From: Streptomyces sp. NBC_00659
Lineage (GTDB): Bacteria > Actinomycetota > Actinomycetes > Streptomycetales > Streptomycetaceae
Reading direction: 5' to 3'
Length of the DNA stretch: 64,000 bases
NCBI RefSeq assembly: GCF_036226925.1
Contig: NZ_CP109031.1
Span: 6,758,001 to 6,822,000 of the forward strand
The notes beneath the pieces are model-generated. The model had not been told where the DNA came from. It was given only the letters and a program-made list of their open reading frames with translations, and ran no database searches. Below, piece after piece: positions 8,167 to 16,715 of this stretch. The position numbers were made by a program, and so were the translations under genes. The number at the start of each line of letters is the position of its first letter. Position 1 is the first letter of the stretch.

Positions 8167-9531
8167 ATGCCTCGCCCTCTGCGGGTAGCCATTGTCGGAG
8201 CCGGCCCCGCCGGAATCTACGCCGCCGACGCGCTGCTGAAATCCGCAGTGGCCGTCGAGCCCGGTGTCTCCATCGACCTGTTCGAGCGGATGCCGGCCCC
8301 GTTCGGTCTCATCCGTTACGGCGTCGCCCCCGATCACCCCCGGATCAAGGGCATCATCACGGCCCTGCACCAGGTGCTCGACAAGCCGCAGATCCGCCTC
8401 TTCGGCAACGTCGACTACCCGCGCGACATCGATCTGGACGATCTGCGCGCCTTCTACGACGCGGTGATCTTCTCCACGGGCGCGACGGCCGACCGGGCCC
8501 TCGACATCCCCGGCGTCGAGCTCGACGGCTCCTACGGCGCGGCGGACTTCGTCTCCTGGTACGACGGTCACCCGGACGTCCCGCGCACCTGGCCGCTGGA
8601 GGCCGAGAAGGTCGCCGTCCTCGGTGTCGGCAACGTCGCCCTCGATGTGGCCCGCATCCTGGCCAAGACCGCGGACGAGCTGCTGCCCACCGAGATCCCG
8701 CCGAACGTCCACGAGGGCCTCAAGGCCAACAAGGCGCTCGAGGTCCACGTGTTCGGCCGCCGCGGTCCGGCGCAGGCGAAGTTCAGCCCGATGGAGCTGC
8801 GCGAGCTGGACCACTCGCCGAACATCGAGGTCATCGTCGACCCCGAGGACATCGACTACGACGAGGGCTCGATCGCCACCCGGCGCGGCAACAAGCAGTC
8901 CGACATGGTCGCCAAGACCCTGGAGAACTGGGCCATCCGCGACGCGGGCGACCGCCCGCACAAGCTGTTCCTGCACTTCTTCGAGTCGCCGACCGAGATC
9001 CTCGGCGAGAACGGCGAGGTCGTCGGCCTGCGCACCGAGCGCACCGCCCTCGACGGCACCGGGAACGTCAAGGGCACCGGCGAGTTCAAGGACTGGGACG
9101 TCACCGCGGTCTACCGCGCGGTGGGCTACCTCTCCGACAGCCTGCCCAAGCTGCCCTGGGACGTCGACTCGGGCACGGTGCCGGACGCGGCCGGCCGGGT
9201 GCTGGAGGACACGGGCGAGCACCTGGCATCCACCTACGTCACCGGCTGGATCCGGCGCGGTCCCATCGGTCTGATCGGTCACACCAAGGGCGACGCCAAC
9301 GAGACGGTCGCGAGCCTGCTCGACGACCACGCCAACGGCCGTCTGCTCGCGCCCTCCTCGCCCGAACCGGAGGCCGTCGAGGCCTTCCTCGGTGAGCGGG
9401 ACGTCCGTTTCACCACGTGGGACGGCTGGTACCGGCTGGACGCCGCCGAGAAGGCGCTGGGCGAGCCGCAGGGCCGCGAGCGCGTGAAGCTCGTCGAGCG
9501 CGAGGACATGCTGCGGGAGAGCGGCGCCTGA
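8167..9531 (+). CDS. Ferredoxin/NADP+ reductase, FAD-dependent (FprA-like)
   Basis: A 454-residue flavoprotein related to adrenodoxin reductase and mycobacterial FprA, which moves electrons between NADPH and ferredoxins or P450 partners. The FAD-binding GxGxxG is at residues 8-13 (VGAGPAGIYAAD), APFGLIRYGVAPDHP follows, an NADP-binding motif is VLGVGNVALDVARIL, and the C-terminal flavin contact is GWIRRGPIGLIGHTK. The ATG is preceded by AAGGGA. It appears monocistronic. The iron-box-like site upstream suggests iron-responsive expression, which would fit a redox partner of iron-dependent enzymes. Confidence 0.93.
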   Translation: MPRPLRVAIVGAGPAGIYAADALLKSAVAVEPGVSIDLFERMPAPFGLIRYGVAPDHPRIKGIITALHQVLDKPQIRLFGNVDYPRDIDLDDLRAFYDAVIFSTGATADRALDIPGVELDGSYGAADFVSWYDGHPDVPRTWPLEAEKVAVLGVGNVALDVARILAKTADELLPTEIPPNVHEGLKANKALEVHVFGRRGPAQAKFSPMELRELDHSPNIEVIVDPEDIDYDEGSIATRRGNKQSDMVAKTLENWAIRDAGDRPHKLFLHFFESPTEILGENGEVVGLRTERTALDGTGNVKGTGEFKDWDVTAVYRAVGYLSDSLPKLPWDVDSGTVPDAAGRVLEDTGEHLASTYVTGWIRRGPIGLIGHTKGDANETVASLLDDHANGRLLAPSSPEPEAVEAFLGERDVRFTTWDGWYRLDAAEKALGEPQGRERVKLVEREDMLRESGA

Positions 9532-9540
9532 GCCACTGGA

Positions 9541-9555
9541 GCCCCGGACGGGGGC
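9541..9555 (+). terminator. Short GC hairpin after the reductase gene
   Basis: GCCCC and GGGGC arms close a short loop, and a GGTTTT stretch follows, 10 bp after the reductase stop. It is a weak intrinsic terminator candidate abutting the next promoter. Confidence 0.4.
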
Positions 9556-9559
9556 GGTT

Positions 9560-9573
9560 TTGAACACGTTCAA
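9560..9573. promoter_or_regulatory. Palindromic operator TTGAAC-AC-GTTCAA overlapping a -35 box
   Basis: A perfect 6+6 palindrome of the kind used by TetR-family repressors. TTGAAC (9560-9565) also serves as a -35 box, followed 17 bases later by TACGCT (9583-9588) as -10. The predicted transcription start then falls on or next to the ATG at 9595. Confidence 0.55.
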
Positions 9574-9594
9574 GTCGGGGCGTACGCTCCCGGT

Positions 9595-9849
9595 ATGAGC
9601 GACAGAGCCGCCCTGTCCCGGGGCATCCGTGCGTGGCTTGTCTTCTTCGTCGTCAGCCTGGTGCTCAGCGGCATCGTCCCGCTGGCCCTGATCTGCGGAC
9701 CGATCCGCGGAATCCCCTTCTGGTGGACGGTCGTCGACCTGTCCTTCGGGATCTTCGGGGTGATCCCGCTGTATGTCGTACGGAAGAAGATCAAGCGCCT
9801 GGAGGCGCTCACCGCGGACCGGACGACCGCCCCGGCCCTGGCTACTTGA
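9595..9849 (+). CDS. Small membrane protein, unknown function
   Basis: An 84-residue protein with two predicted membrane helices (about 13-33 and 43-62), a GPIRGIPFWW turn between them, and a basic C-terminal tail (VVRKKIKRLEAL). No ribosome binding site precedes the ATG and the -10 box ends 6 bases before it, so a leaderless mRNA is likely. It converges with the serine hydrolase gene on the other strand; the coding ends overlap by 8 bp. I do not recognise a named family. Confidence 0.75.
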   Translation: MSDRAALSRGIRAWLVFFVVSLVLSGIVPLALICGPIRGIPFWWTVVDLSFGIFGVIPLYVVRKKIKRLEALTADRTTAPALAT

Positions 9850-11032
9850 GCGCGGCCAGGGCGATCCGCTGGGCGACAGGGTTCATCGACTCGCCCTTGG
9901 CGTCCGTGGAGTTGACCGAGTACACGAGGGTACGGGACAGGTTCCGGGTGGCCGCGACGGCGGTGCTGTAGCCGTACCGGGCGCCCGACTTGAGCCAGTA
10001 CACCGTGCCCGCGTACTCGAAGCGCTGGAGTCCGGCGCTCATGTCGGCGCCCTTGATGCCCGGGGGCACGGTGAACATCTCCTCCAACTGCCGTGCCGGG
10101 ACCAGGTCTCCCTCGAACAGGCGCGTGATCAGCCGCTCCAGGTCCGCCGTCGTGGAGATCATGTCGCCGGCCGCCGATGGGGTCTCCCCTGCTCGAACGA
10201 AGTTGAGAGCTTGGGGAAGGTCCGCCTGGTTCCAGTCGGTGACGTCCACGAAGGCCGTCGTGCCGTCGGGCCGCCGCACCGCCTGGTAACCGTGGTTGTG
10301 CGGCCCGTGGATGTAGGGGGCGGTGCCGGGGAAGTACGTGTGGCGCATTCCGGCGGGCCCGAGGATCCGCCGGGCAGCCTCGTGCGCGTACGTGTGGCCG
10401 GTCACCTTCTCGATCATCAGGCCGAGGACCGTGTAGTTGATGTTCAGGTAGTGCTGCCGGGCGCCCGGCGTGAACTCCGGTCCCTTCGCCACCGCGGAGG
10501 CCACGACCTCGCGCGGTGTGAGGGTGTCGAAGCGGTGCGCGTACGCGTCCTCGAAGGCGTCGCCGAAGCCGTCACCGGACTGGATGCCACTCGTGTGGTT
10601 GAGCAACTGCCGCACGGTGATGGGCTCGAAGGCCGGCGACAGCAGCCCGGGGAGGTACTTCTGCACGGGAGTCCCCAGCCCGACCCTGCCCTCGGCCGCG
10701 AGCTGGAGGACGACCGCCGCCGTGACGACCTTCGTGGTGGAACCGGCGCGGAAGCGGGCGTCCGGATCGGCCGCGCGTCCGCTCTGCAGGTCGTGCACCC
10801 CGGCGCTGCCGCGCCACGTGCCGTCGCCGCCGCCGACCCGTACGAGTGCCGCCGTCGCGTTCGCGTCCGGGAGTCCGGCCAGCGCGGCGCCCAGCGCGTC
10901 GGCGTCGGGCCCGGCGGCCGTCCGTGCCGAAGCCGCGGCGGGGGAGGCGAACGCCGGAGCGCCCAGCGGTCCGGCCGCGAGACCGAGAGCGAGGGTGGCG
11001 GCCAGGACAACTGCTGGGCGGCGTAAGGGCAT
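9842..11032 (-). CDS. Secreted serine hydrolase, beta-lactamase/D-Ala-D-Ala carboxypeptidase family
   Basis: A 396-residue exported penicillin-recognising hydrolase. The signal peptide is about residues 1-30 (cut near AFA-S). The catalytic SxxK is Ser98-Thr-Thr-Lys101 (FRAGSTTKVV), YxN is Tyr195-Leu-Asn197, and NHTSGI is at 145-150. A terminal domain contains SGARYGYSTAVA. The likely role is peptidoglycan or D-amino-acid peptide hydrolysis outside the cell. The ATG has AGGAG six bases upstream. Two oddities: residue 3 is encoded by TTA (11024-11026), implying bldA-tRNA dependence, and residues about 272-286 are encoded by what looks like a dispersed hairpin repeat inserted in frame. Confidence 0.92.
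   Translation of the reverse strand: MPLRRPAVVLAATLALGLAAGPLGAPAFASPAAASARTAAGPDADALGAALAGLPDANATAALVRVGGGDGTWRGSAGVHDLQSGRAADPDARFRAGSTTKVVTAAVVLQLAAEGRVGLGTPVQKYLPGLLSPAFEPITVRQLLNHTSGIQSGDGFGDAFEDAYAHRFDTLTPREVVASAVAKGPEFTPGARQHYLNINYTVLGLMIEKVTGHTYAHEAARRILGPAGMRHTYFPGTAPYIHGPHNHGYQAVRRPDGTTAFVDVTDWNQADLPQALNFVRAGETPSAAGDMISTTADLERLITRLFEGDLVPARQLEEMFTVPPGIKGADMSAGLQRFEYAGTVYWLKSGARYGYSTAVAATRNLSRTLVYSVNSTDAKGESMNPVAQRIALAALK
10177..10220. repeat. Dispersed Streptomyces hairpin repeat inside a coding sequence
   Basis: A roughly 44-bp stretch with GGTCTCCCCTGCTCGAA on one side and GAGAGCTTGGGG on the other. The CCCC/GGGG and GCTC/GAGAGC arms can fold back. From memory this closely resembles a short dispersed element found many times in intergenic DNA of Streptomyces genomes. 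Here it lies in frame in the serine hydrolase gene. I saw no second copy in this window. Confidence 0.55.
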
Positions 11033-11286
11033 TGAGTGCTCCTGAGGATGGTGGGCCGGAAGTGGACACCGCTCATCCTCCGGCTTGGCACGACCCTCCG
11101 GATCCTCACCAGGCAGGGTGCCGCCCCCTGTATCCGGGCCGGGGTCGCCCCTAAGGGACGACCGCGACGACCCCGACCCCTGCGTATCGCGCGGCCGCCG
11201 CGCCGCGTGCGGGACTCCGGCCGAGGCTTCGGCGGGCGTACCCACCGCGTCCGGTGCGTCACCTGTCGCCTGCCGGGCCTGCTTGC

Positions 11287-11970
11287 TCAGTCCTTGCGCA
11301 GGGCGGTGAGCGCGTCGATGCGGTTGGTCGTGATCGAGTCGACCCCCGCGTCGAGCAGGCGGCGCATGGACCGGCGGGTGTCCGGGGTCCACACGGAGAG
11401 CAGGTGGCCGTCGCGGTGGACGCGCGCCGCCAGGTCGCGGTTCACCAGGGGGAAGCGGTAGTTGAGCCAGCGCGGGCGTACGACGTCGAGCAGGCCCGGA
11501 CGCGGCGGGGCCAGGCTCGTCCAGGTCAGCGCGATCTCCGCGGACGCGTCGGCGGCCCGCACCGCGAGCATGGCGGGGGCCCCGGCGCAGTAGTACACCC
11601 GCTCCCCGGCCCCGCACGCCCGCACCACGTCCACGACCTCGCGCGCGACCCCCACATCCACCTGTCCCGGCAGGTCGACCATGACCCGGCTGTCGCCGGT
11701 CGCCCCGAGGGCCTGCGCCAACGTGGGCACACCGCCGGCCGTGAGTCCGCGCACCTCGTCGCCGGAGAGCGAGCTCAGCGGCCGGTCGTGTCCCCACAGA
11801 CGCTTGAGCGTCGCGTCGTGCAGCAGGACGGGTACGCGGTCGCGCGTCAGCCGTACGTCGATCTCGACGGCGTCCGCGCCCCGGTGGAGCGCGGAACGCA
11901 GCGAGTCGATCGTGTTCTCACGGGCGCGATAGGGGTCGCCGCGGTGGGCGACTGCGGTCACGGTGCGCAT
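11287..11970 (-). CDS. Glycerophosphodiester phosphodiesterase
   Basis: A 227-residue GDPD-family TIM barrel that hydrolyses glycerophosphodiesters to glycerol 3-phosphate and an alcohol. Motifs: HRGDP (His9, Arg10), ENTIDS (Glu18, Asn19), AVEIDVRLTRD (Glu36, Asp38) and LLHDATLKR (His51). There is no signal peptide, so it is probably cytoplasmic. It starts 17 bp after the adenosine-deaminase-like gene and is probably its second operon gene. The ribosome binding site is weak. Confidence 0.92.
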   Translation of the reverse strand: MRTVTAVAHRGDPYRARENTIDSLRSALHRGADAVEIDVRLTRDRVPVLLHDATLKRLWGHDRPLSSLSGDEVRGLTAGGVPTLAQALGATGDSRVMVDLPGQVDVGVAREVVDVVRACGAGERVYYCAGAPAMLAVRAADASAEIALTWTSLAPPRPGLLDVVRPRWLNYRFPLVNRDLAARVHRDGHLLSVWTPDTRRSMRRLLDAGVDSITTNRIDALTALRKD

Positions 11971-11987
11971 GGGGCCATTGTGCTGGG

Positions 11988-13049
11988 TCAGAGCGCGAGC
12001 CAGTTGGCGGCGTACGTGTCGATCTCCGCGGCGAGTCCGGCCTTCTCCGCCTCGCCGAGGAACGAGGCGCGCACCGCGTTCTTGGCGAGTTCGGCGACGC
12101 CCGGCTCGTCGAGGCCGAGGAGGCGGGCGGTGACCGCGTACTCGGTGTTGAGATCGGTGCCGAACATCGGCGGGTCGTCGGAGTTGACGGTGACCGTGAC
12201 ACCCGCCGCCACGAACTCCTTGACGGGGTGCTCGTCCAGGGTGAGGACGGCGCGAGTGGCGATGTTCGAGGTCGGGCAGACCTCCAGCGCGATGCCGTGC
12301 TCGGCGAGATGGGCGAGCAGCCTCGGGTCCCGCGCGGAACTCGTGCCGTGGCCGATGCGCTCGGCGCCGAGCAGGTTCAGCGCGTCCCAGACCGTCTCCG
12401 GGCCCGTCGTCTCACCGGCGTGCGGCACCGACCGCAGTCCCGCCGCGCGGGCACGGTCGAAGTACGGCTTGAACTGGGGCCTCGGTACGCCGATCTCGGG
12501 GCCGCCGAGTCCGAAGGAGACGAGCCCCTCCGGCCGCAGCCGGTCGTCGGTCGCGAGCCGCACGGTCTCCTCGGCGGCCTCCAGGCCGGCCTCGCCCGGG
12601 ATGTCGAAGCACCAGCGCAGGACGACACCCAGCTCGGCCTCGGCGGCCTTGCGGGCGTCCTCGATCGCGTCCATGAAGGCACGCTCGTCGATTCCGCGCC
12701 GTGTGGAGGACCACGGAGTGATCGTCAGCTCGGCGTAGCGCACCTGCTGACGGGCCATGTCGCGGGCGACCTCGTACGTCAGCAGCCGTACGTCCTCGGG
12801 CGTGCGGACGAGGTCGACGACGGACAGGTACACATCGATGAAGTGGGCGAAGTCCGTGAACGTGAAGTAGTCCGCGAGCGCCTCTGGGTCGGTCGGCACC
12901 CGGGAGTCGGGGTGGCGGGCGGCGAGCTCGGAGACGATGCGCGGGGAGGCGGAGCCGACGTGGTGGACGTGCAGTTCGGCCTTGGGCAGTCCGGCGATGA
13001 AGGTGTGCAGGTCGCGGGCGTCGTCGCGTGCGGTGATGTGCTCGGTCAA
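11988..13049 (-). CDS. Adenosine deaminase family protein
   Basis: A 353-residue metal-dependent purine deaminase. The start is a TTG with a perfect GGAGG six bases upstream; no ATG in frame fits. Motifs: AELHVHHVGS with the metal-binding HxH pair, GLGGPE, HAGE (metal His and catalytic Glu), RIGHGT, EVCPTSN and VNSDDPPMF (metal Asp). The acidic residue that follows HVHL in typical adenosine deaminases (HVHLDG/HVHLEG) is missing; the sequence reads HVHHVG. Substrate may therefore differ from adenosine. It probably forms an operon with the downstream phosphodiesterase. Confidence 0.9.
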   Translation of the reverse strand: MTEHITARDDARDLHTFIAGLPKAELHVHHVGSASPRIVSELAARHPDSRVPTDPEALADYFTFTDFAHFIDVYLSVVDLVRTPEDVRLLTYEVARDMARQQVRYAELTITPWSSTRRGIDERAFMDAIEDARKAAEAELGVVLRWCFDIPGEAGLEAAEETVRLATDDRLRPEGLVSFGLGGPEIGVPRPQFKPYFDRARAAGLRSVPHAGETTGPETVWDALNLLGAERIGHGTSSARDPRLLAHLAEHGIALEVCPTSNIATRAVLTLDEHPVKEFVAAGVTVTVNSDDPPMFGTDLNTEYAVTARLLGLDEPGVAELAKNAVRASFLGEAEKAGLAAEIDTYAANWLAL

Positions 13050-13257
13050 CGGGTTCCTCCCCGGAACGGCGTCCCTGGGCCGTGTTCGGCCGGACGCGGG
13101 TGATCGGCTGATCGACGGTTCGGGATCATCGTAGGCGGCCGCCCCTGTCCGGGCCCGGTGCACCCTGCTGAGGACGAGAGGGCCGTCGTATGACGGAGAT
13201 CCGGGGAGCGGCTTGGGCCGTAGCATGACGGAACGTACGAGAGAGGGGACCTCGCGC

Positions 13258-14271
13258 ATGTCCGACGACGCCCAGAGGCCGACCGCCCCACGCGACGCGG
13301 GTGCGTGGGCTCCGCCGGGCGGGGCGAACCCGATGTCCGCGCACGGCGGGTCACCCGAGCGGAGCGGCTCGTCCGGGACGGATTCCGGTCCGGATTCCGG
13401 TCGCGCGGAGGACGCGATGTCCGAGGCGGATCGCGCGACCGCCGCCGGTCCGGACCGTGCGGTACCCGCGGCGCCCCCGGCGGGCGGCGCTTTCGGTGAC
13501 GCGCCTGCGGGGTCCGTTCCCGCCCAGGGCGCCGCGCCCTTCGCCGTCCCCGCCCCCGACGCCCGGATCTCCCTCGGGAAGCGCGAGGCCGACCGGGAAT
13601 CCGAGTTCAACCCCTGGGCCCCGCCCGAGGAACTCGCCTCGCCCGGGCCGGCCGCGCGGGGGAGTGCCGCGCCTCCTCCGGCGTACGGGCTTCCGGCGAT
13701 CACCTCGCTGCCCGGCACACCCGTCCCGCCCGGACCCGGACACCTCGGCGGCCCCGCCTGGGACAACCCCTTCGCGCCGCCGCCCGCCCGCACCCCCTAC
13801 CCGCAGCCCTTTCCCGGCGAGCACGTCCCTCCGCCGCCGATCGCCCCCGGAGGTCCCGGCCTCCCGTACGGCTACGGCCACCCGCGGTACCCCGGCGCTC
13901 CCGCGGGTGCCGTTCATCCGGGCGTACCGGGTTACGGCTGGCCCGTGGCGGGGCCCATGCCGAGCAACGGGCTGGGAACCGCCGGGCTCGTGCTGGGCAT
14001 CATCGCGGCGGTCCTGTTCGTCGTGTGGCCGCTGGCGATCGTGCTGGGCGTCCTCGCCGTGATCTTCGGGCTGATCGGCGGGGCCAAGGCCCGTCGCGGC
14101 GAGGCCACGAACCCCGGGCAGGCGCTGGCCGGGGTCATCTGCGGAGCCGTCGGACTCGTTCTCGCCGTCGGCGTGTTCGTCCTGATCATCGTGTTCGCCG
14201 CGGACGACGACGGCGGCGGTGACGCGGGTGGCGACGACGGCTTCTCCACGTCCCTGGTGACACAGCGCTGA
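13258..14271 (+). CDS. DUF4190 membrane protein with proline-rich N-terminus
   Basis: A 337-residue protein. Residues 1-230 are low-complexity and rich in Pro, Gly and Ala, with no signal peptide. Two long hydrophobic segments follow (about 240-273 and 285-315) with the DUF4190 pattern GLVLGIIAAV, GVLAVIFGLIGG, KARRGEATNPGQALAG. A short acidic Asp/Gly tail ends the protein. The start is the ATG at 13258 preceded by GAGAGGGG; an in-frame ATG at 13225 is possible. Function is unknown; such proteins are common in streptomycetes. Confidence 0.85.
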   Translation: MSDDAQRPTAPRDAGAWAPPGGANPMSAHGGSPERSGSSGTDSGPDSGRAEDAMSEADRATAAGPDRAVPAAPPAGGAFGDAPAGSVPAQGAAPFAVPAPDARISLGKREADRESEFNPWAPPEELASPGPAARGSAAPPPAYGLPAITSLPGTPVPPGPGHLGGPAWDNPFAPPPARTPYPQPFPGEHVPPPPIAPGGPGLPYGYGHPRYPGAPAGAVHPGVPGYGWPVAGPMPSNGLGTAGLVLGIIAAVLFVVWPLAIVLGVLAVIFGLIGGAKARRGEATNPGQALAGVICGAVGLVLAVGVFVLIIVFAADDDGGGDAGGDDGFSTSLVTQR

Positions 14272-14337
14272 CGGCCCGCGTGACCTGCCGGTGACGGCCC
14301 GCGCCCGGCACATCCGTGGACCGGTCCGACGGCGCTG

Positions 14338-15933
14338 TCAGCCGGCCGGCGGGGGTTCCTCCGGCTCCTTCGTCCCTCCTCGGCCGCCGGGGTGGCGCAG
14401 AGCGCAGAGGAACGCGACGGCGAGCGCGATCGCCATGCCGTAGAAGACCCGCTGGTTGGCCTCGGCGAAGTCCGTCCGCACGCCGGCCATCACCTCCCGC
14501 ATGGTCGACGCAGTGACGCCGGTGCCCGTCGGCTGCCGTGTGTCGGAGTTGCCCGTGACCGCCTGGGCGATGTCGTCGGCCACGCTGTGGGCCTCGGCCG
14601 ACGACAAGCCGTGGGACCGGAGCGTCGAGACGACCTTGTCCGTCATCGTGTGTGTCAGGACGGTCCCGAAGACGGCGAGCCCGACACTGGCCGCGTAGTT
14701 GCGGACGGTCTGCGTGATGCCGGTGACCTCGCCGTAGGAGGCTCCGATGGACCGGTTGACGGCGTCGGTGGAAGCGGGCGCCAGGAGGAAGCCGATCCCG
14801 GCTCCCGCGAGGGCGACGTAGGGCCACTGGTCGTGCATGGACAGGTCGGTCAGCTTGCCGGCCCAGAGGTAGAACCCGACCGCGCCCACGATGGTGCCGA
14901 TCTTCATGGGCCGCCGTGCGCCCTGTCTGTCCAGCATGCGGCCGCCCCACTGGGAGGCGATCGCGAAACCCGCGAAGAAGTACAGAAGGTAGAGCGCGGC
15001 CTGGTCGGGCGAGGCGCTGAGGGAGACCTGCGCGTACACCGAGGCGAAGAAGAACACCGGGACGAAGGCCAGCATGGCGAAGAAGAGCACCAGGGAGTCC
15101 ACGGTGAACGCCTTGTCCCGGAAGACCGCCAGGTTGACCAGCGGTTGGCGCCGGTCCCGCTCGTAGCGCCAGAAGAGGATCAGGACGACGAGGCCGCCCG
15201 CGATGCAGCCCCAGGTCGCCGCGCTGTCCCAGCCCCAGGCCGCCGCCTGCTGGAATCCGAGCACGCTCAGGCCCATGCCCACCGCGATGAGCAGGGCCCC
15301 GACGCCGTCCAGCGACTCGTCGCGCCGCCGGTCGGGAATGCGCGCCAGCACGGTCAGGACGAGCGCCACGACGGCGACGGGCACGTTGACCCAGAAGATC
15401 GCCCGCCAGGTCCACGACGTGAGCCAGCCGCCCAGCAGCGGGCCGATGGCCGTCAGCGCTCCCGACAGTCCGAAGAACAGGGCCAGGGCCCGGCCGCGCC
15501 GCTGCACCGGGAACACGGCCACGACCACGGCGAGTGCCGCGGGGAAGAGGAGAGCGGCCCCCAGGCCCTGGGTCGCCCTGAAGACGATCAGCCAGGTCTG
15601 GGCGAGGTCTCCCTCGGGCACACAGCCGCACAGGACCGACGAGATGACGAACACCAGGGTGCCCACGACGACGACACGGCGTGGCCCGAGCAGATCGGCC
15701 AGCCGTCCGCCCAGGGCGAAGAACGCGGCCAGCGACAGCAGGTAGGCGTTCACCACCCACTGCATCCCGGACGCCGACAGCCCCAGCTCGCGGACGATGT
15801 CCGGCGCCGCGATGGAGACGATCGTCTGGTCGATGAACGTCATCGACACCGCGAAGAGCATCGCCGCCAGTGCCAGTGACTGGCGAGGGGCCCGGGGCGC
15901 GGTGGACGCGATGTCGTCCTGCTCTGCGTACAT
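14338..15933 (-). CDS. MFS drug exporter, DHA2 (EmrB/QacA) family, 14 TM
   Basis: A 531-residue proton-coupled efflux protein. It has the DHA2 landmarks MTFIDQTIVSIAAPDI in helix 1, GGRLADLLGPRR (motif A), GPLLGGWLTSWTWR (motif C) and WVNVPVAVVALVL, and hydrophobic segments for 14 helices. The long loop with SLRSHGLSSAEAHSV between the last helices is usual in this family. The start is taken at the ATG at 15933; a GTG three codons upstream is equally possible since neither has a clear ribosome binding site. The substrate is unknown. The gene is convergent with the DUF4190 gene. Confidence 0.93.
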   Translation of the reverse strand: MYAEQDDIASTAPRAPRQSLALAAMLFAVSMTFIDQTIVSIAAPDIVRELGLSASGMQWVVNAYLLSLAAFFALGGRLADLLGPRRVVVVGTLVFVISSVLCGCVPEGDLAQTWLIVFRATQGLGAALLFPAALAVVVAVFPVQRRGRALALFFGLSGALTAIGPLLGGWLTSWTWRAIFWVNVPVAVVALVLTVLARIPDRRRDESLDGVGALLIAVGMGLSVLGFQQAAAWGWDSAATWGCIAGGLVVLILFWRYERDRRQPLVNLAVFRDKAFTVDSLVLFFAMLAFVPVFFFASVYAQVSLSASPDQAALYLLYFFAGFAIASQWGGRMLDRQGARRPMKIGTIVGAVGFYLWAGKLTDLSMHDQWPYVALAGAGIGFLLAPASTDAVNRSIGASYGEVTGITQTVRNYAASVGLAVFGTVLTHTMTDKVVSTLRSHGLSSAEAHSVADDIAQAVTGNSDTRQPTGTGVTASTMREVMAGVRTDFAEANQRVFYGMAIALAVAFLCALRHPGGRGGTKEPEEPPPAG

Positions 15934-16061
15934 GCCACTCACACGCACAGTTTTGGCCGGTCGGGACACCACCGCATCCGCGGACCGCCACCCTCGGGAC
16001 GGCCACCCCGGCATCCGCGGACCGCCCCCCGCCCCCTGGGGGCGTCGCTTCCGGCCTGGCC

Positions 16062-16643
16062 CTAGGAGCCCGCCTCCGTGGGCGCGTCCGGCGAGCGCAG
16101 CCGCTCGCGTGCCTCCATCAGGGCGAAGCCCAGCAGGTTCTCGCCCGGCCAGCGGCGTGGGTCGAAGGCGCCGTCGTCGTTCGCGGCGAGTCCGATCCCC
16201 CAGACCCGGTCCACGGGACTCGCCTCGACGAGCACGCGCCCGCCCGTGCCCAGCAGGAACGCCCGCAGGCCGGGATGGGCGGCGAACTTGTGGACGCTGC
16301 CCTCGACGACGATCCCGAACCGCTCGCGCTCCCAGGCGCCGTTGTCGAAGTCGCGCACCAGCCGCCCGGCCTTCTTGGCGAGCGCGGGGTTCGGCGCCTC
16401 GATGGCCTGCCGCTCGGCCTCGGCGTCGCCGAACAGGCGCGCCTTGGACGCCATCATCCAGTGCTCCGCCGTCGCGTAGACGACCCCTTCGACCACGAAG
16501 GGCGACGGCCACCACTGGCTGAGGCAGCTCGACCCCAGCCGTCCGTCCGGCTGCGGGCGGTGCCCCCAGAAGTGCAGGTACTTCACCGGTGTCCCCGACT
16601 GAACCGCACCGACCAGTGCTTCCCGTGTATCGATCTTCCCCAT
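16062..16643 (-). CDS. NADAR family protein (YbiA-like N-glycosidase)
   Basis: A 193-residue NADAR-fold protein. Motifs FWGHRP, SQWWPSPFVVEG, YATAEHWMMASKARLFGD and VWGIGLAANDDGA match the family. Known members hydrolyse N-glycosidic bonds of damaged riboflavin precursors or ADP-ribose-type adducts. Predicted cytoplasmic. The start at ATG 16643 (MGKIDTREAL) fits family length; a GTG at 16673 would add ten residues. It is divergent from the polyamine aldehyde dehydrogenase, 208 bp away. Confidence 0.88.
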   Translation of the reverse strand: MGKIDTREALVGAVQSGTPVKYLHFWGHRPQPDGRLGSSCLSQWWPSPFVVEGVVYATAEHWMMASKARLFGDAEAERQAIEAPNPALAKKAGRLVRDFDNGAWERERFGIVVEGSVHKFAAHPGLRAFLLGTGGRVLVEASPVDRVWGIGLAANDDGAFDPRRWPGENLLGFALMEARERLRSPDAPTEAGS

Positions 16644-16715
16644 GCACGCCACTGTGGCACGCACCACTGACACACCGTCCCGCCTTTTCCGGGGGGACTC
16701 GACACCTGGTCAAAG

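Noticed and set aside
14269..14304. Repeated TGACGGCCCGCG in the short convergent spacer, considered as an attachment site or terminator
   Set aside because: Only two imperfect direct copies, not an inverted repeat, and no integrase or tRNA nearby.
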